Shown: positions 1-14,406, counted from the first letter of the stretch. The stretch is 52,357 nt of DNA from Marinococcus halotolerans DSM 16375 (GCF_000420725.1 NZ_ATVM01000020.1:1-52357), one strand, 5' to 3'. Notes: generated by a model not told the origin, from the letters alone. A program made the numbers and translations.

Positions 1-410
1 CCGACCGCTATGGGTACCAGCGGGATCTCAAACGGTATGAAAGCGAAGACTGCAGCGAGTGTCCGTTGAAACCCCAATGCACCACCGCCGAGGGCAACCG
101 GCAGGTTCGCATCAACCCGGTATATGAAGAGGGCAAGGCGATCGCCCGCCGGGCGTTAACGAGCGACGAGGGAGCGTCCACCTATGCCCGGCGCAAGATC
201 GAAGCCGAAAGTGTTTTTGGGCACTTGAAAGCGAATCGTCGCTTTCGCCGGTTTGCCCTGCGGGGCACCGCCAAGGTGACCACGGAATTTGGATTGTTGG
301 CCGTCGCCCATAACTTACGGAAAAAAGCGGAAAAAACGAAAAAAGAAGCCGGAGAAACATCTCCAGCTTCCGCTTAAAAGAGCTATCATTCGATTTTTGG
401 GACAGCCCCT
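1..410 (+). mobile_element. Right end of an IS1182-type insertion sequence
   Basis: The first 410 bases hold the 3' part of a transposase gene followed by a short non-coding tail. The tail ends near 399-410 with GGGACAGCCCC, which resembles the terminal inverted repeat of IS1182-group elements. The left end and most of the gene lie outside the window, so target-site duplications cannot be checked. The element sits directly downstream of murAA, 12 bases from its stop codon. In B. subtilis spoIID follows murAA at this point, so the element interrupts or replaces that neighbourhood. Family assignment rests on the transposase motifs; the exact boundary is inferred. Confidence 0.75.
3..377 (+). 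CDS. IS1182-family transposase, C-terminal part (runs in from the left edge)
   Basis: The frame is open from base 3 to the TAA at 375-377, so the protein begins outside the window and about 124 C-terminal residues are visible. A cysteine-bearing stretch (CSECPLKPQC) is followed by the conserved block ESVFGHLKANRRFRRFALRG, then KVTTE and AHNLRKK. These are typical of the C-terminal DDE catalytic domain of IS1182 transposases, with the catalytic glutamate in ESVFG. The enzyme would cut and move its own element. No frameshift or stop interrupts the visible part, so it may be intact. Confidence 0.85.
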   Translation, partial: DRYGYQRDLKRYESEDCSECPLKPQCTTAEGNRQVRINPVYEEGKAIARRALTSDEGASTYARRKIEAESVFGHLKANRRFRRFALRGTAKVTTEFGLLAVAHNLRKKAEKTKKEAGETSPASA

Positions 411-421
411 GAGTCGTTAAA

Positions 422-1723
422 CTAGGAGCGTTGGGCTGTTTTCAGGGAAGTGTCTGCTTCCTCGTCTGCATTCACGCGCTTTACATTCGCGCCGAGACCC
501 TGCAGCTTTTTATGAAAGTCAACATACCCGCGGTCAAGATGACGAAGCTCTGTTACCGTTGTTTCTCCCTCCGCTACGAGCCCGGCAACGATTAAAGCTG
601 CTCCGGCGCGGAGGTCAGTAGCTGATACTTCAGCGCCCTGCAGTTTTTTCGGACCGCTGATGATTGCGGTGCGTCCTTCGATCTTGATGCTTGCATTCAT
701 GCGCTGAAATTCCTCGACGTGCATGAAGCGGTTTTCGAAAACCGTTTCTGTAATAAGGCCGGTGCCCTTCGCCTGGGTTAAAAGCGCCATAAACTGCGCC
801 TGCATATCTGTTGGAAAGCCGGGATGCGGCATCGTTTTAATATCCACCGGCTTTAAAATATCCGGGCCTGTGACAAGCATGCCTCCGTCGCTTTCTTCAA
901 TCTTTACGCCCATTTCGCGCATTTTTGCTACAAGCGGACGTAAATGTTCATGCATTGCGCCTTCGACGAATACTTCTCCCCCGGTAATCGCAGCAGCAAT
1001 CATAAAGGTGCCTGCTTCAATCCGGTCCGGAATAATTGTATGCTCCGCTCCGGTTAATTTATCTACACCTTCAATGCGGATAGTACCGGTTCCGGCGCCG
1101 CGCACTTTGCCTCCCATGGCATTAATAAAGTTGGCAAGGTCCACGATTTCCGGTTCCTCTGCTACATTTTCAAGCGTGGTAGTGCCTTCTGCAAGAGCAG
1201 CGGCCATCATAATATTTTCAGTAGCGCCGACGCTTGGAAAATCAAGATAAATGCGTGCTCCCTGCAGGCGTTCTTCTACTTTCGCTTCAATATAGCCGTT
1301 GCCGATTTCGACGTGAGCTCCCATCGCTTCAAACCCTTTAAGGTGCTGATCAATCGGCCGGGAGCCAATCGCGCATCCCCCCGGAAGCGCAATATGGGCG
1401 ACCCCTTTTCTTGCTAAAAGCGGGCCCATGACGAGAAACGAAGCCCGCATCTTGCTGACATACTCAAACGGGGCTTCTGTGGAAAGATCACCCGTAGCGT
1501 CAGCCGTCCAGCGGTGATCCTCGTAATTAACTTCTGTTCCGACGTGGCGCAAAACATTGGAGATCGTGTCTACGTCTGCGAGCGGCGGCACATCATAAAG
1601 TGTGCTGCGTCCTTCTTCTGCCAAAAGAGTAGCTGCAATAACAGGCAGAACCGCGTTTTTTGCTCCTTCTGCTTTGACGGACCCCTTTAGGCGTCTGCCT
1701 CCCTGTACAATAATTTTATCCAA
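422..1723 (-). CDS. murAA: UDP-N-acetylglucosamine 1-carboxyvinyltransferase MurAA
   Basis: Cytoplasmic first committed enzyme of peptidoglycan synthesis: it transfers enolpyruvate from phosphoenolpyruvate to UDP-GlcNAc. The 433-residue protein has the usual family length. The active-site loop [17 protein letters not shown] carries the catalytic Cys117 (Cys115 in E. coli), and K22-N23 near the N-terminus matches the conserved substrate-binding lysine and asparagine. The start is TTG, chosen because GGAGGG lies 7 bases upstream and the next residues (DKIIVQGG) fit the family N-terminus. It follows the DUF1146 gene downstream of the atp operon, as in Bacillus. A second MurA (murAB) lies at 22867-24153; two copies are normal for low-GC Gram-positives. 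Confidence 0.97.
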   Translation of the reverse strand: MDKIIVQGGRRLKGSVKAEGAKNAVLPVIAATLLAEEGRSTLYDVPPLADVDTISNVLRHVGTEVNYEDHRWTADATGDLSTEAPFEYVSKMRASFLVMGPLLARKGVAHIALPGGCAIGSRPIDQHLKGFEAMGAHVEIGNGYIEAKVEERLQGARIYLDFPSVGATENIMMAAALAEGTTTLENVAEEPEIVDLANFINAMGGKVRGAGTGTIRIEGVDKLTGAEHTIIPDRIEAGTFMIAAAITGGEVFVEGAMHEHLRPLVAKMREMGVKIEESDGGMLVTGPDILKPVDIKTMPHPGFPTDMQAQFMALLTQAKGTGLITETVFENRFMHVEEFQRMNASIKIEGRTAIISGPKKLQGAEVSATDLRAGAALIVAGLVAEGETTVTELRHLDRGYVDFHKKLQGLGANVKRVNADEEADTSLKTAQRS

Positions 1724-1944
1724 TTTAATTCCCTCCGCTATACTTATGCATATTATCTTTTTGTGCTGCGTACTTTACCTAAAGAGCTGTGCATTTCTTT
1801 CGTCCATTTGTCTAGCCTTTTCATTAGTCGCTTCCCTTCTCAAAACGTTACAGTGGCAAAGAGACAGTTTTTCCGTGTCAATTCCGGCAGCATCGATGAA
1901 TTTCATACAGAATCCTTTACCCGCTCCCGCATTTTCATAATCTT

Positions 1945-2190
1945 TTATGCCAAAAGTGTGAAAAACAGGTAACGGAGGTACAAAGAAAAATCAAAATAAT
2001 CGATAAAGAAACTGCTTACAGAGTAGCTGATTGCAATAGCGAACAATATAATCAAAAGCCTTCCCTTCAGGCTTTCCGGTCTTCGGATAAAAACGTCAAA
2101 CCGAAACGCCTGCAGACACCACCAGGTCAGGATAAAAAAAGAGAGATGAAGCAGGATATGTATTAGTGCTTCCTGGCCGTCCGGATTCAT
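1945..2190 (-). CDS. DUF1146 family membrane protein (YwzB-like)
   Basis: An 81-residue protein with two hydrophobic segments (about residues 8-28 and 41-62) separated by a short basic loop (FRFDVFIRRPESLKGR). The pattern LLHLSFFILTWWCLQAFRFD and the later SSFFIDYF resemble B. subtilis YwzB, a DUF1146 protein of unknown function encoded at the same place between atpC and murAA. The frame is open further upstream, but the ATG at 2190 preceded by AAAGG matches the family N-terminus, so that start is preferred. It likely resides in the cell membrane. No function can be assigned from sequence. Confidence 0.75.
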   Translation of the reverse strand: MNPDGQEALIHILLHLSFFILTWWCLQAFRFDVFIRRPESLKGRLLIILFAIAISYSVSSFFIDYFDFSLYLRYLFFTLLA

Positions 2191-2476
2191 GCCATCATGC
2201 CTTTCTTTGTTGCCGTACAACGTTCTTTGCGAATTTTGAGCCACGTTTTAGAATAATCAAATGCATAAGAGAAAACAAGAGACAAAGGTTCTGCTACTAT
2301 GTGCGGCGGTTGTTGGGTTGATGGATCTTGTAATGTTTTTAGGAATGTTTATATAACTATAAGCATATTTAATTATAAAGGACTCGTATTCAAACATCTA
2401 TAGTTCTATCTTCTTTAGAAAGGCATATATTGTTAATATGAATTTCCGTTTTCCCAGCCGGGTCCAATACGAATGT

Positions 2477-2517
2477 AAAACAAAAGAACCGTTTCTCCTT
2501 TTGGAAAAACGATTCTT
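2477..2517 (-). terminator. Rho-independent terminator of the atp operon
   Basis: On the minus strand a stem of about 15 pairs (2484-2490 against 2511-2517, extended inward with two G-U pairs) closes on an AAAA loop and runs into a T-rich tract at 2477-2485. It lies 12 bases after the atpC stop. The rest of the 2191-2528 gap shows no gene. Confidence 0.85.
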
Positions 2518-2528
2518 CAGATGTATCT

Positions 2529-5318
<2,790 letters not shown>

Positions 5319-5334
5319 TTACGTGCGGGACTCT

Positions 5335-6849
<1,515 letters not shown>

Positions 6850-6858
6850 TCACCCCAT

Positions 6859-7407
6859 TCATGATAAATTCGTTTGCGTTATATTACGCTGCAATCGGTC
6901 TAGCTGACCTTGAATGCTTCCGTCAAAAATTGTATGTCCGACGTGCACCTTCATGCCGCCAATGAGCGAAGGATCCACTCTGTTTTCAATATAGAGTTCG
7001 CGCTTGCCGACCCGCTGGGCAAACTTGCGGGAAACTGCCTGCTTCTCTTCATCCGATAATGGTTTCACGGTATAAACGACCGCATTGGCAATGCCGAGAC
7101 GGTCGTTAATCAGTGCAATCACTTCCACTGCCACTTCATCAATCAGGTGAAGCCGTTTCCGGTCAAGCAGCACGCTCAGCATTGAACGGCTGCGCTCACT
7201 CCAGGAACCAAAAGTACTTGCTATGAAAGACTGTTTTCTTTCACGGCTGATGGACGGATACCTGAAAACCTGGGCAATCTCCGGATGCGTGTGGAACACT
7301 TCGAGCATCGCTTCCCATTCCTGCTTGGTTTCTTCAAGAGCACCGTGTTCTTCTGCACTTTTTAAAAGTGCGCGGGCATAGCGTTTCGCCAGGGTTGGAT
7401 TACTCAT
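6859..7407 (-). CDS. atpH: ATP synthase F1 delta subunit
   Basis: Peripheral-stalk subunit (OSCP homologue) joining the b dimer to the top of F1. The 182-residue protein starts with the family pattern MSNPTLAKRYARALLKSAEE and ends with the conserved SLIGGMKVHVGHTIFDGSIQ region. Its ATG overlaps the atpF stop (ATGA, 4 nt), indicating translational coupling between the two stalk subunits. Confidence 0.96.
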   Translation of the reverse strand: MSNPTLAKRYARALLKSAEEHGALEETKQEWEAMLEVFHTHPEIAQVFRYPSISRERKQSFIASTFGSWSERSRSMLSVLLDRKRLHLIDEVAVEVIALINDRLGIANAVVYTVKPLSDEEKQAVSRKFAQRVGKRELYIENRVDPSLIGGMKVHVGHTIFDGSIQGQLDRLQRNITQTNLS

Positions 7408-7895
7408 AAGCGACCGCCGCTTTCCTGTACGTATTCCTGAATCAGTTTTTCCTGTTCTTCTTCATCCAGTTCTTTTTCAATAATTTTCGTCGCAATTAAC
7501 ACAGAAAGCTGGCCGACCTGGGCACGAAGCGCTTCCACTGCCTGCTCCCGCTCTCTCGTAATATCAGCGAGGGCATTGTCTTTCATACGGTTGGCTTCTT
7601 CGTGAGATTCCCGGATGATTTCCTTTGACTGCTCCTGAGCTGTTTTACGGGAGGTTTCGATAATAGACTGCGCTTCTTCACGCGCTTTCTCCATTTCCAC
7701 CCGCTGCTCTTCTAAATATTTTTCCGCTTCCTGACGGTGATTTTCCGCTGTCTCTATTTCATTGGAAATGTGGTTTTCGCGTTTTCTCATTTGTTCCACA
7801 ATTGGACCCCAGGCGAACCGGCGAAGCAAAAGCAGTAAAATGACAAACGTAAAAAGTGAGAAAAGCACATCTCCTAACGCAAATGTAGATGGCAA
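7404..7895 (-). CDS. atpF: ATP synthase Fo b subunit
   Basis: Peripheral-stalk subunit: one N-terminal membrane helix (about residues 9-25, LFSLFTFVILLLLLRRF) followed by a long charged coiled coil (residues 30-130) and the conserved C-terminal region ATKIIEKELDEEEQEKLIQEY. The 163 residues are a usual length. The start is TTG at 7895, chosen because AAAGGAG lies about nine bases upstream and no in-frame ATG precedes the membrane helix. Confidence 0.95.
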   Translation of the reverse strand: MPSTFALGDVLFSLFTFVILLLLLRRFAWGPIVEQMRKRENHISNEIETAENHRQEAEKYLEEQRVEMEKAREEAQSIIETSRKTAQEQSKEIIRESHEEANRMKDNALADITREREQAVEALRAQVGQLSVLIATKIIEKELDEEEQEKLIQEYVQESGGRL

Positions 7896-7985
7896 AAGAT
7901 TTCACTCCTTTCTTAGATATACAAAAGGAATGGCGAAGCCAGTTCCCCCACTCCGCCATTTTGCTTCCCTTTCCAAAACGTATGT

Positions 7986-8216
<231 letters not shown>

Positions 8217-8267
8217 TTAGTTTAAAACTATATTGTTGTTTCGTTGTTTCTGCAGATGCTGCTGTGA

Positions 8268-9005
<738 letters not shown>

Positions 9006-9054
9006 TCAGTCACCCCTTTACTATGTTAGTCGATTGTGCGCTGCAGCCAAAAAA

Positions 9055-9423
9055 TTACTTTTCTTTGCTGAAGTGAACGGATAAAGCGTAAAGCAGCAGA
9101 TAAGGACTGAACAATCCAATCACCAGGTAAAGCAGACGGAATTGTTCCGGAAACCGGACATACAGCATGGCAATGACTACCCCTACTGCGAGCCTTGTGG
9201 CCATGCCAAACGGAAAAATCTTTTTTTCCGCGAGTACCGCCTTCTGGATTCGTTTTGTCTCCCGGTGGGCGTGCCAGATGTTAAAAGCTCCTCCGCACGC
9301 TCCTGCAAATAAGCTCACTGCTTCCTGCCGGAACGTTGGAATCAGCGCCGGAGCTATGTACAATACAAGCATTCCAGCCAATCCTATAAATAACGAGCGG
9401 AGATACAAGCTTGTATCATTCAT
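9055..9423 (-). CDS. atpI: ATP synthase protein I
   Basis: A 122-residue membrane protein at the head of the atp operon with four hydrophobic segments (about 9-27, 32-48, 73-89, 95-113) and a basic loop between the second and third. Position, length and topology match AtpI, which assists assembly of the c ring and, in alkaliphilic Bacillus, has been linked to magnesium uptake. The sequence itself is poorly conserved, so the call rests largely on position. It starts with ATG. Confidence 0.85.
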   Translation of the reverse strand: MNDTSLYLRSLFIGLAGMLVLYIAPALIPTFRQEAVSLFAGACGGAFNIWHAHRETKRIQKAVLAEKKIFPFGMATRLAVGVVIAMLYVRFPEQFRLLYLVIGLFSPYLLLYALSVHFSKEK

Positions 9424-9631
9424 GCGCGGGCCACCTTTTCCTCCGAAACAGACTGATTAGTCCGTTAATACACTACGAAATCCATTGAGAGAATTTTTAC
9501 ACAACTTTACGTAACAATAGTTGTCCCTTACATGTTTTAGGCAAAAAAAAGAAACAATTGCGTGAACCATGCCTTTTATGCAGGAATTCCAAACTTCTCC
9601 CATATGTAAACCTTATCATACGTTCTTCATC

Positions 9632-9660
9632 ATCGTACAATAGCCGCCCCGTAATGTCAA
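9632..9660 (-). promoter_or_regulatory. Likely sigma-A promoter of the atp operon
   Basis: On the minus strand TTGACA (9655-9660) and TACGAT (9632-9637) are separated by exactly 17 bases. Transcription would begin near 9625, leaving a leader of about 200 nt before atpI. No other -35/-10 pair of similar quality was seen in the 9424-9893 gap. Confidence 0.75.
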
Positions 9661-9763
9661 TGGACGAAAATTAATAAAACCCTGTGTTGTCGCGTGTTTC
9701 AGGCATTTTTTATTTTGTGTCCATTAAGTGACATTTTCATAAATTTAAGTCAAGAAAAAGTTG

Positions 9764-9815
9764 GTCAGATAGCATGAACGTCCGGCATTCATTCTATGCG
9801 TAAAAGCTATCTGAC
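9764..9815. repeat. Perfect 10-bp inverted repeat upstream of the atp promoter
   Basis: GTCAGATAGC at 9764-9773 is repeated in inverted form at 9806-9815, with 32 bases between. It lies about 100 bp upstream of the atp promoter and downstream of the upp terminator. It could be a backup terminator for upp (the minus strand runs on into CAACTTTTTC), an operator, or neither. Confidence 0.6.
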
Positions 9816-9849
9816 TGTCCCGCTTCATTATTAGAATACACCTTTACAA

Positions 9850-9886
9850 ATCAAAGAGCTTTTCCTTCCGTATGGGAAAAGCCCTC
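9850..9886 (-). terminator. Terminator of upp
   Basis: A stem of 11 pairs (9855-9865 against 9875-9885) on the minus strand begins eight bases after the upp stop. The tail after it (TTGATTTG) is only moderately T-rich. Confidence 0.75.
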
Positions 9887-9893
9887 TCCTGTA

Positions 9894-10523
9894 TTATTTG
9901 GTGCCAAACAAACGGTCGCCCGCATCTCCGAGACCCGGAACAATATAGCCTTTGTCGTTTAACTTTTCATCCATCGAAGCCAGGTAAATGTCCACATCCG
10001 GATGTGCTTCCTGAACGAGCGCCACTCCTTCAGGAGCTGCGATTAAACACATGAGCTTGAGATTCTGGGCTCCGCGCTTTTTCAGACTGTTCAACGCTTC
10101 AATAGCAGAACCGCCCGTTGCAAGCATCGGATCAATCACAATAAATTCCCGCTCTTCGACATCACTTGGCAGCTTCACGTAATACTCGACCGGCTGCAGT
10201 GTTTCCGGATCCCGGTACAGGCCGACGTGCCCTACTTTCGCTGCCGGGATCAGTTTGATGATACCGTCGGTCATGCCAAGCCCTGCGCGCAGAATTGGCA
10301 CTACTCCGAGCTTTTTGCCTGCAAGCGTATAGGATTTGGCCGGCCCTACCGGAGTTTCCACCGTGACTTCCTGCAGCTGAAGGTTTCTTGTAATCTCAAA
10401 TGCCATCAGCGTGGACACTTCATCGACAAGCTCCCGAAATTCCTTTGTTCCTGTTGAGACGTCCCGGATGAATGTAAGTTTATGTTGAATGAGCGGGTGA
10501 TCCAGTACATGTACATTTCCCAT
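9894..10523 (-). CDS. upp: Uracil phosphoribosyltransferase
   Basis: Pyrimidine salvage enzyme that makes UMP from uracil and PRPP in the cytoplasm. The 209-residue protein has the PRPP-binding loop [10 protein letters not shown] (131-140), the conserved ILRAGLGM block (about 77-84), and the C-terminal uracil-contact region [17 protein letters not shown]. Its length is standard. In B. subtilis upp lies directly between glyA and the atp operon; here a peroxiredoxin gene separates it from glyA. Confidence 0.97.
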   Translation of the reverse strand: MGNVHVLDHPLIQHKLTFIRDVSTGTKEFRELVDEVSTLMAFEITRNLQLQEVTVETPVGPAKSYTLAGKKLGVVPILRAGLGMTDGIIKLIPAAKVGHVGLYRDPETLQPVEYYVKLPSDVEEREFIVIDPMLATGGSAIEALNSLKKRGAQNLKLMCLIAAPEGVALVQEAHPDVDIYLASMDEKLNDKGYIVPGLGDAGDRLFGTK

Positions 10524-10715
10524 AAGTATAGTCGGCTCCTTTTTCCCCGGCGCCAGCCGGTGCTTATTAACCCATGTCCCTATCGAACATATTCTTTAGA
10601 AATTCTACCTAAAAAGCGTGATGGATTCAAGGTTATATAAAATGACAGAAATATGCCGCAACTTCTGCCTTCTGCTGGAAATAACAGCAGCGCCCGGATG
10701 CACTGCTGCAGACGT

Positions 10716-11210
10716 TTATTTTAAATTGTCTTCAATATACTTTACTGTTTTGCGCAGCTCCTTCGGGCCCGGCCGGCCGAATGGATTGGTCTGGCGGTGC
10801 TGGTATAAAAACCTGCCTTCTTCGTCGAGCAGAAAATATGCAGGCTCCCCGTGCGCTCCGTGGTCTTCATACGGCGCTTCCGAGCTGTGATAAAAGACGC
10901 CGTAATCGTCGAGCACCTTCAGCGCTTCGTCGACGAGCACCGGAAACGTGAGGCCGTATTCTTTGGTCATCGCGCTCAGATCCTCCGGGTTGTCGGTAGA
11001 AATCGCTGTAATATTTACGTTATTGTTTTCAAAAAAACCGCGGTGCTCTTCCCATGCCTGCAACTCTTCTTTACATACCGGGCACCATGATCCCCGGAAA
11101 AACACGAGCAGCTGCCAGCCTTTCCCTATTTTATCTTCGAGCTTAAATTCTTCGCCGTTCACGTCAGCAAGCGTGAACATCGGCGCTTTTTCATTTAGTG
11201 CAAAAACCAT
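10716..11210 (-). CDS. Peroxiredoxin-like thioredoxin-fold protein (AhpC/TSA family)
   Basis: A 164-residue cytoplasmic protein with a thioredoxin fold. FFRGSWCPVC places Cys43 and Cys46 as a CxxC pair after the first strand, and the conserved cis-proline region reads GEPAYFLLDEEG. It probably reduces peroxides or disulfides. ATG 11210 is chosen because GGAGG lies seven bases upstream; an in-frame TTG seven codons earlier overlaps that ribosome site. It sits alone between upp and glyA, where B. subtilis has no such gene, which suggests insertion. Substrate and reductant cannot be told. Confidence 0.85.
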   Translation of the reverse strand: MVFALNEKAPMFTLADVNGEEFKLEDKIGKGWQLLVFFRGSWCPVCKEELQAWEEHRGFFENNNVNITAISTDNPEDLSAMTKEYGLTFPVLVDEALKVLDDYGVFYHSSEAPYEDHGAHGEPAYFLLDEEGRFLYQHRQTNPFGRPGPKELRKTVKYIEDNLK

Positions 11211-11294
11211 TTGAACTCCTCCTTTTCCCAATTTATATATACCCTAACACACTTGCCTTCACCCCTGAAAAACAAAGAGTTTTTCCAAAAATGA

Positions 11295-11336
11295 CAAAGA
11301 AAAACAGCTGCCTTCCTTAAATAGGAAAACAGCTGT
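11295..11336 (-). terminator. Terminator of glyA
   Basis: ACAGCTG at 11304-11310 pairs with CAGCTGT at 11330-11336, with an inner TTCC/GGAA pairing, and a T-rich tract (TTTTTCTTTG) follows on the minus strand. Confidence 0.85.
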
Positions 11337-11370
11337 ATTAACGCCCCGTTTGCTGGCCGGAACTGCCAGC

Positions 11371-12630
11371 TTACAGGTATTCGTAAATTGGGAAACGGCC
11401 CGTTAAAGCTTTCACGCGGTCCGCCGCTTCTTTTAATGCTTCCGCGTCTTCATGATTTTTCAGCGTGTAGGCAATGATGGCGCCTATTTCTTTCATTTCT
11501 TCTTCGCCAAAGCCGCGGGACGTTACGGCTGCAGAGCCTAGACGGATACCGCTTGTGACAAATGGCTTTTCCGGATCGTACGGAATAGCGTTTTTGTTCG
11601 CAGTGAGGCCGACTTCGTCCAGCGCTTTTTCCGCTATTTTCCCTGTCAGCTCCAGGCTGCGGGTATCCATCAGCACGAGGTGATTGTCGGTGCCGCCCGA
11701 GACCACGGTTATTCCTTCATTCTGCAAAGAGCTGCTTAAGCTGCGGGCGTTTTTCACGACGTTTTCAGAGTACGTGACAAAGTCCTTTTGCAGCGCTTCG
11801 CCGAACGCAACAGCTTTCGCTGCAATCACGTGCATAAGCGGCCCGCCCTGCAGACCCGGGAATACGGCTTTATCAATCTTTTTGCCGAACTCTTCCTTAC
11901 AAAGCACCAGGCCGCCGCGTGGTCCGCGCAGCGTTTTGTGTGTTGTTGTTGTCACAAAATGCGAATGAGGAACCGGGTTTTGGTGCACCCCTGCTGCTAC
12001 CAGTCCGGCAATGTGTGCCATGTCCACCATTAAATACGCGTCTACCTCATCGGCGATTTCGCGGAATTTTTTAAAGTCAATCTCACGCGGGTACGCACTT
12101 GCGCCGGCAACGATTAATTTTGGCTGTGTTTCTTTTGCCACGCGAAGCACTTCATCGTAATCAATTACCTGGTCTTCTTTAGTCACACCATATTCTACGA
12201 AATTATACTGCACACCGCTGAAGTTGACAGGGCTTCCGTGGGTTAAGTGGCCGCCGTGGGAAAGGTTCATGCCAAGCACGGTGTCGCCGTGATTTAAAAT
12301 TGTATAGTAAACAGCCATATTGGCCTGGGCTCCGGAGTGAGGCTGCACATTCGCATATTCTGCCGAAAATAGTTCCTTTGCCCGGTCAATTGCGAGCTGT
12401 TCGACCGTATCCACGTGCTCACATCCGCCGTAATAGCGGCGATTCGGGTAGCCCTCCGCATATTTGTTGGTAAGCACAGACCCCTGTGCTTCCATTACTG
12501 CACGGCTCGTGAAGTTTTCTGAAGCGATCAGCTCAATCTTGTCGCGCTGGCGCCCCAGCTCCTTCTGCATTGCCTCATATATGGCCGGATCCTGCGTCTG
12601 TACGCTTTCTGCATTTACCTTGGTTTCCAT
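11371..12630 (-). CDS. glyA: Serine hydroxymethyltransferase
   Basis: PLP enzyme that interconverts serine and glycine and supplies one-carbon units as methylene-tetrahydrofolate. The 419-residue protein carries the PLP lysine K232 in [15 protein letters not shown], the aspartate of the [10 protein letters not shown] block (about 201-210), and the N-terminal [11 protein letters not shown] signature. Length and motifs are complete. It has its own terminator, and a pair of PurR-like boxes lies 28-71 bases upstream of the start, which fits its role in purine-linked one-carbon supply. Confidence 0.98.
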   Translation of the reverse strand: METKVNAESVQTQDPAIYEAMQKELGRQRDKIELIASENFTSRAVMEAQGSVLTNKYAEGYPNRRYYGGCEHVDTVEQLAIDRAKELFSAEYANVQPHSGAQANMAVYYTILNHGDTVLGMNLSHGGHLTHGSPVNFSGVQYNFVEYGVTKEDQVIDYDEVLRVAKETQPKLIVAGASAYPREIDFKKFREIADEVDAYLMVDMAHIAGLVAAGVHQNPVPHSHFVTTTTHKTLRGPRGGLVLCKEEFGKKIDKAVFPGLQGGPLMHVIAAKAVAFGEALQKDFVTYSENVVKNARSLSSSLQNEGITVVSGGTDNHLVLMDTRSLELTGKIAEKALDEVGLTANKNAIPYDPEKPFVTSGIRLGSAAVTSRGFGEEEMKEIGAIIAYTLKNHEDAEALKEAADRVKALTGRFPIYEYL

Positions 12631-12657
12631 TTGTAAATCTCCCTTCCCTTCCGGTGC

Positions 12658-12701
12658 AATAGCGAACGATTATCTTTTCCATTAATATTTCGTTCGTTAT
12701 T
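12658..12701 (-). promoter_or_regulatory. Candidate PurR operator (PurBox pair) upstream of glyA
   Basis: Two inverted copies of a CGAAC-centred box lie at 12658-12670 (AATAGCGAACGAT on the plus strand) and 12689-12701 (AATAACGAACGAA on the minus strand), 18 bases apart. Each matches about 10-11 of the 13 positions of the Bacillus PurBox consensus AWWWCCGAACWWT. glyA belongs to the PurR regulon in B. subtilis. The pairing and spacing are seen; binding is inferred. Confidence 0.6.
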
Positions 12702-12804
12702 TTTCTCTCCATGTTACTATGTTTTTCATTGTAACACGTATTTTTTATGAATTTCCGTACCTTGCGAAATTTTTTAGGATTTCTTTATTTTCCTGCCGGC
12801 ATGT

Positions 12805-12840
12805 GAAGAAAAAAGAACCGCAGCATGCGATTCTTTTTTC
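12805..12840. terminator. Terminator after ywlG
   Basis: A stem of 13 pairs (12809-12821 against 12827-12839, one G-U) is flanked by A6 on one side and T6 on the other, so it could work in both directions. It sits directly after the ywlG stop and ends the ywlC-ywlE-rpiB-ywlG group. Confidence 0.8.
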
Positions 12841-12845
12841 GGCGG

Positions 12846-13391
12846 CTATTCGTAACGGGCGCGCTCGCCGCCAATCAGTTTTGGCCGGGTTTTCGCCATT
12901 GTTACATAGGCAGAGCCAATCTGCTTCTGCGGGCCACGCACCGGCACCGCCACCGGCTTCAAATGCATACCGATCAGAGTCGAACCGATATCAATACCCG
13001 CATCTGCTTTTACCGCTTCGATAACGACCGGTTCCCTCATGTGTTTATACGCATACGAGCTCATCGAACCGCCCGCTCTTGGATGGGGCACCACATTTAC
13101 TGCTTCGAGGCCGTAAGCGTCTGCTGTTTCCCTTTCCACCGTAAGCGCACGGTTAATATGCTCACAGCCTTGAAACGCAAGGCGTACGCCGGTGTCTTCC
13201 CGAAATTCCTGAAAGACATCAAATAATGCTTCGGCGACTTCTTCAGAGCCTGCCTTACCGATATGCTCTCCGAGCACTTCACTGGTGCTCGTGCCGATTA
13301 CAAGCATCTGGCCCCGGCGGAGCGATGCCTGTTCTTTTAATGAAGCTAACAATTCCCGTAAAGGCTGCTGCCATTCTGCTTTGTTCACCAT
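12846..13391 (-). CDS. TIGR01440 family protein (YwlG-like, DUF436)
   Basis: A 181-residue cytoplasmic protein of the family that accompanies rpiB and glyA in Bacillus. Recognisable blocks are [20 protein letters not shown] (about 29-48), the single conserved cysteine in [11 protein letters not shown], and [10 protein letters not shown]. Biochemical function is not established for the family. It is the last gene of the ywlC-ywlE-rpiB-ywlG group and is followed by a terminator. Confidence 0.85.
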   Translation of the reverse strand: MVNKAEWQQPLRELLASLKEQASLRRGQMLVIGTSTSEVLGEHIGKAGSEEVAEALFDVFQEFREDTGVRLAFQGCEHINRALTVERETADAYGLEAVNVVPHPRAGGSMSSYAYKHMREPVVIEAVKADAGIDIGSTLIGMHLKPVAVPVRGPQKQIGSAYVTMAKTRPKLIGGERARYE

Positions 13392-13415
13392 GACAACTCA
13401 TCCTTTCTTCGTTCC

Positions 13416-13853
13416 TTATTGTTCAATCGCCGCTACTTTTTGAATACGGTCGGCGTGCCGGCCGCCTTCGTGCTCTGTGCTGATCCAGGCTTTGACGATT
13501 TCGCCGGCAAGGCCGGAGCCAATGACTCTCGCACCCATGGCCAGTACGTTGCTGTCGTTATGAGCCCGGGTCATCTTTGCACTGAATACATCATGGACAA
13601 GCGCGCAGCGGATGCCGTTGACTTTATTCGCAGCAATCGACATGCCGATGCCTGTGCCGCAGACAAGAATCCCGCGGTCCACTTCGCCGGCTGTTACTTT
13701 TTCAGCCACCGGAACCGCGTAGTCCGGATAGTCCACAGAATCACTGCAGTCACAGCCCAGGTCCTCGTATTCCACCCCTGCTTCGTCCAGTACAGATTTA
13801 ATTTCCTCTTTTAAGTCATACCCGCCGTGATCGGCACCCAATGCTACTTTCAT
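13416..13853 (-). CDS. rpiB: Ribose-5-phosphate isomerase B
   Basis: Interconverts ribose 5-phosphate and ribulose 5-phosphate in the pentose phosphate pathway. The 145-residue protein has the N-terminal ALGADHGG motif with His9, the catalytic Cys65 in CGTGIGMS, and His98 in RAHNDSNVL, all expected for RpiB. Close relatives can act on allose or galactose 6-phosphate, but position and motifs favour ribose phosphate. Confidence 0.93.
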   Translation of the reverse strand: MKVALGADHGGYDLKEEIKSVLDEAGVEYEDLGCDCSDSVDYPDYAVPVAEKVTAGEVDRGILVCGTGIGMSIAANKVNGIRCALVHDVFSAKMTRAHNDSNVLAMGARVIGSGLAGEIVKAWISTEHEGGRHADRIQKVAAIEQ

Positions 13854-13925
13854 GTCAACCTCTCCTCCGTTTGATTATACTGTTTCCAGTCTCTCACGTA
13901 TCCATCAGCCTGTAAATCTCCAGGC

Positions 13926-14381
13926 TCAGTCCAGCGTCTTTTCTTTCATATACCGCTCCCATGCTGCCTGCAGCGCCTCTTCCATTTCCTCTGCCGTTTC
14001 GTGGTACACCTTCGAACCACCGCCGATAGGATCTCCAATATCCTTATCTCCATCAGTTCCGGCATATTCCTTTAAGAGCACTGTTTTCTCTTCCGCACCC
14101 GGAAACATCCGCTGCATAATATCTTTGTGCCCCCGGGTCATCGCAAAGATGACATCCGCCCAGTCGATTAATTCCTTCGTGAGCGGCTGGGATTCATGAT
14201 CAATTTCCACCTGTCTTTCATCCATCGCCCGGACGGCTTCTGTCGCTGCCGGCTCTCCATTTGCAGCCATCACGCCGGCGGAAGCCACTTCCACCTCGGG
14301 ATAGTGATGCTTCATCAGCGCAGCGGCCATCGGGCTCCGGCATGTGTTCCCTGTACAAATAAACAATACGTGATAACTCAT
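13926..14381 (-). CDS. ywlE: Protein arginine phosphatase (YwlE type)
   Basis: A 151-residue low-molecular-weight phosphatase fold. The P-loop CTGNTCRS gives nucleophile Cys9, Arg15 and, in between, Thr13. In B. subtilis YwlE the equivalent threonine selects phosphoarginine, where tyrosine phosphatases carry a larger residue. The general-acid loop reads GDPIGGG (D117). It would reverse McsB arginine phosphorylation in protein quality control. ATG 14381 is preferred because AAGGAG lies nine bases upstream; the ATG two codons earlier is only three bases from it. Unlike B. subtilis, no mntP lies between it and ywlC. Confidence 0.9.
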   Translation of the reverse strand: MSYHVLFICTGNTCRSPMAAALMKHHYPEVEVASAGVMAANGEPAATEAVRAMDERQVEIDHESQPLTKELIDWADVIFAMTRGHKDIMQRMFPGAEEKTVLLKEYAGTDGDKDIGDPIGGGSKVYHETAEEMEEALQAAWERYMKEKTLD

Positions 14382-14406
14382 CGTCATCGACTCCTTGCAG
14401 AAGTTT

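Noticed and set aside
1602-1940. 112-codon frame on the plus strand overlapping the murAA start
   Set aside because: Half of it mirrors murAA and the rest is low-complexity, cysteine-rich noise without a start signal.
9424-9630. Riboswitch or leader RNA in front of atpI
   Set aside because: The 200-nt leader is long, but I found no strong hairpin set or known riboswitch core in it.
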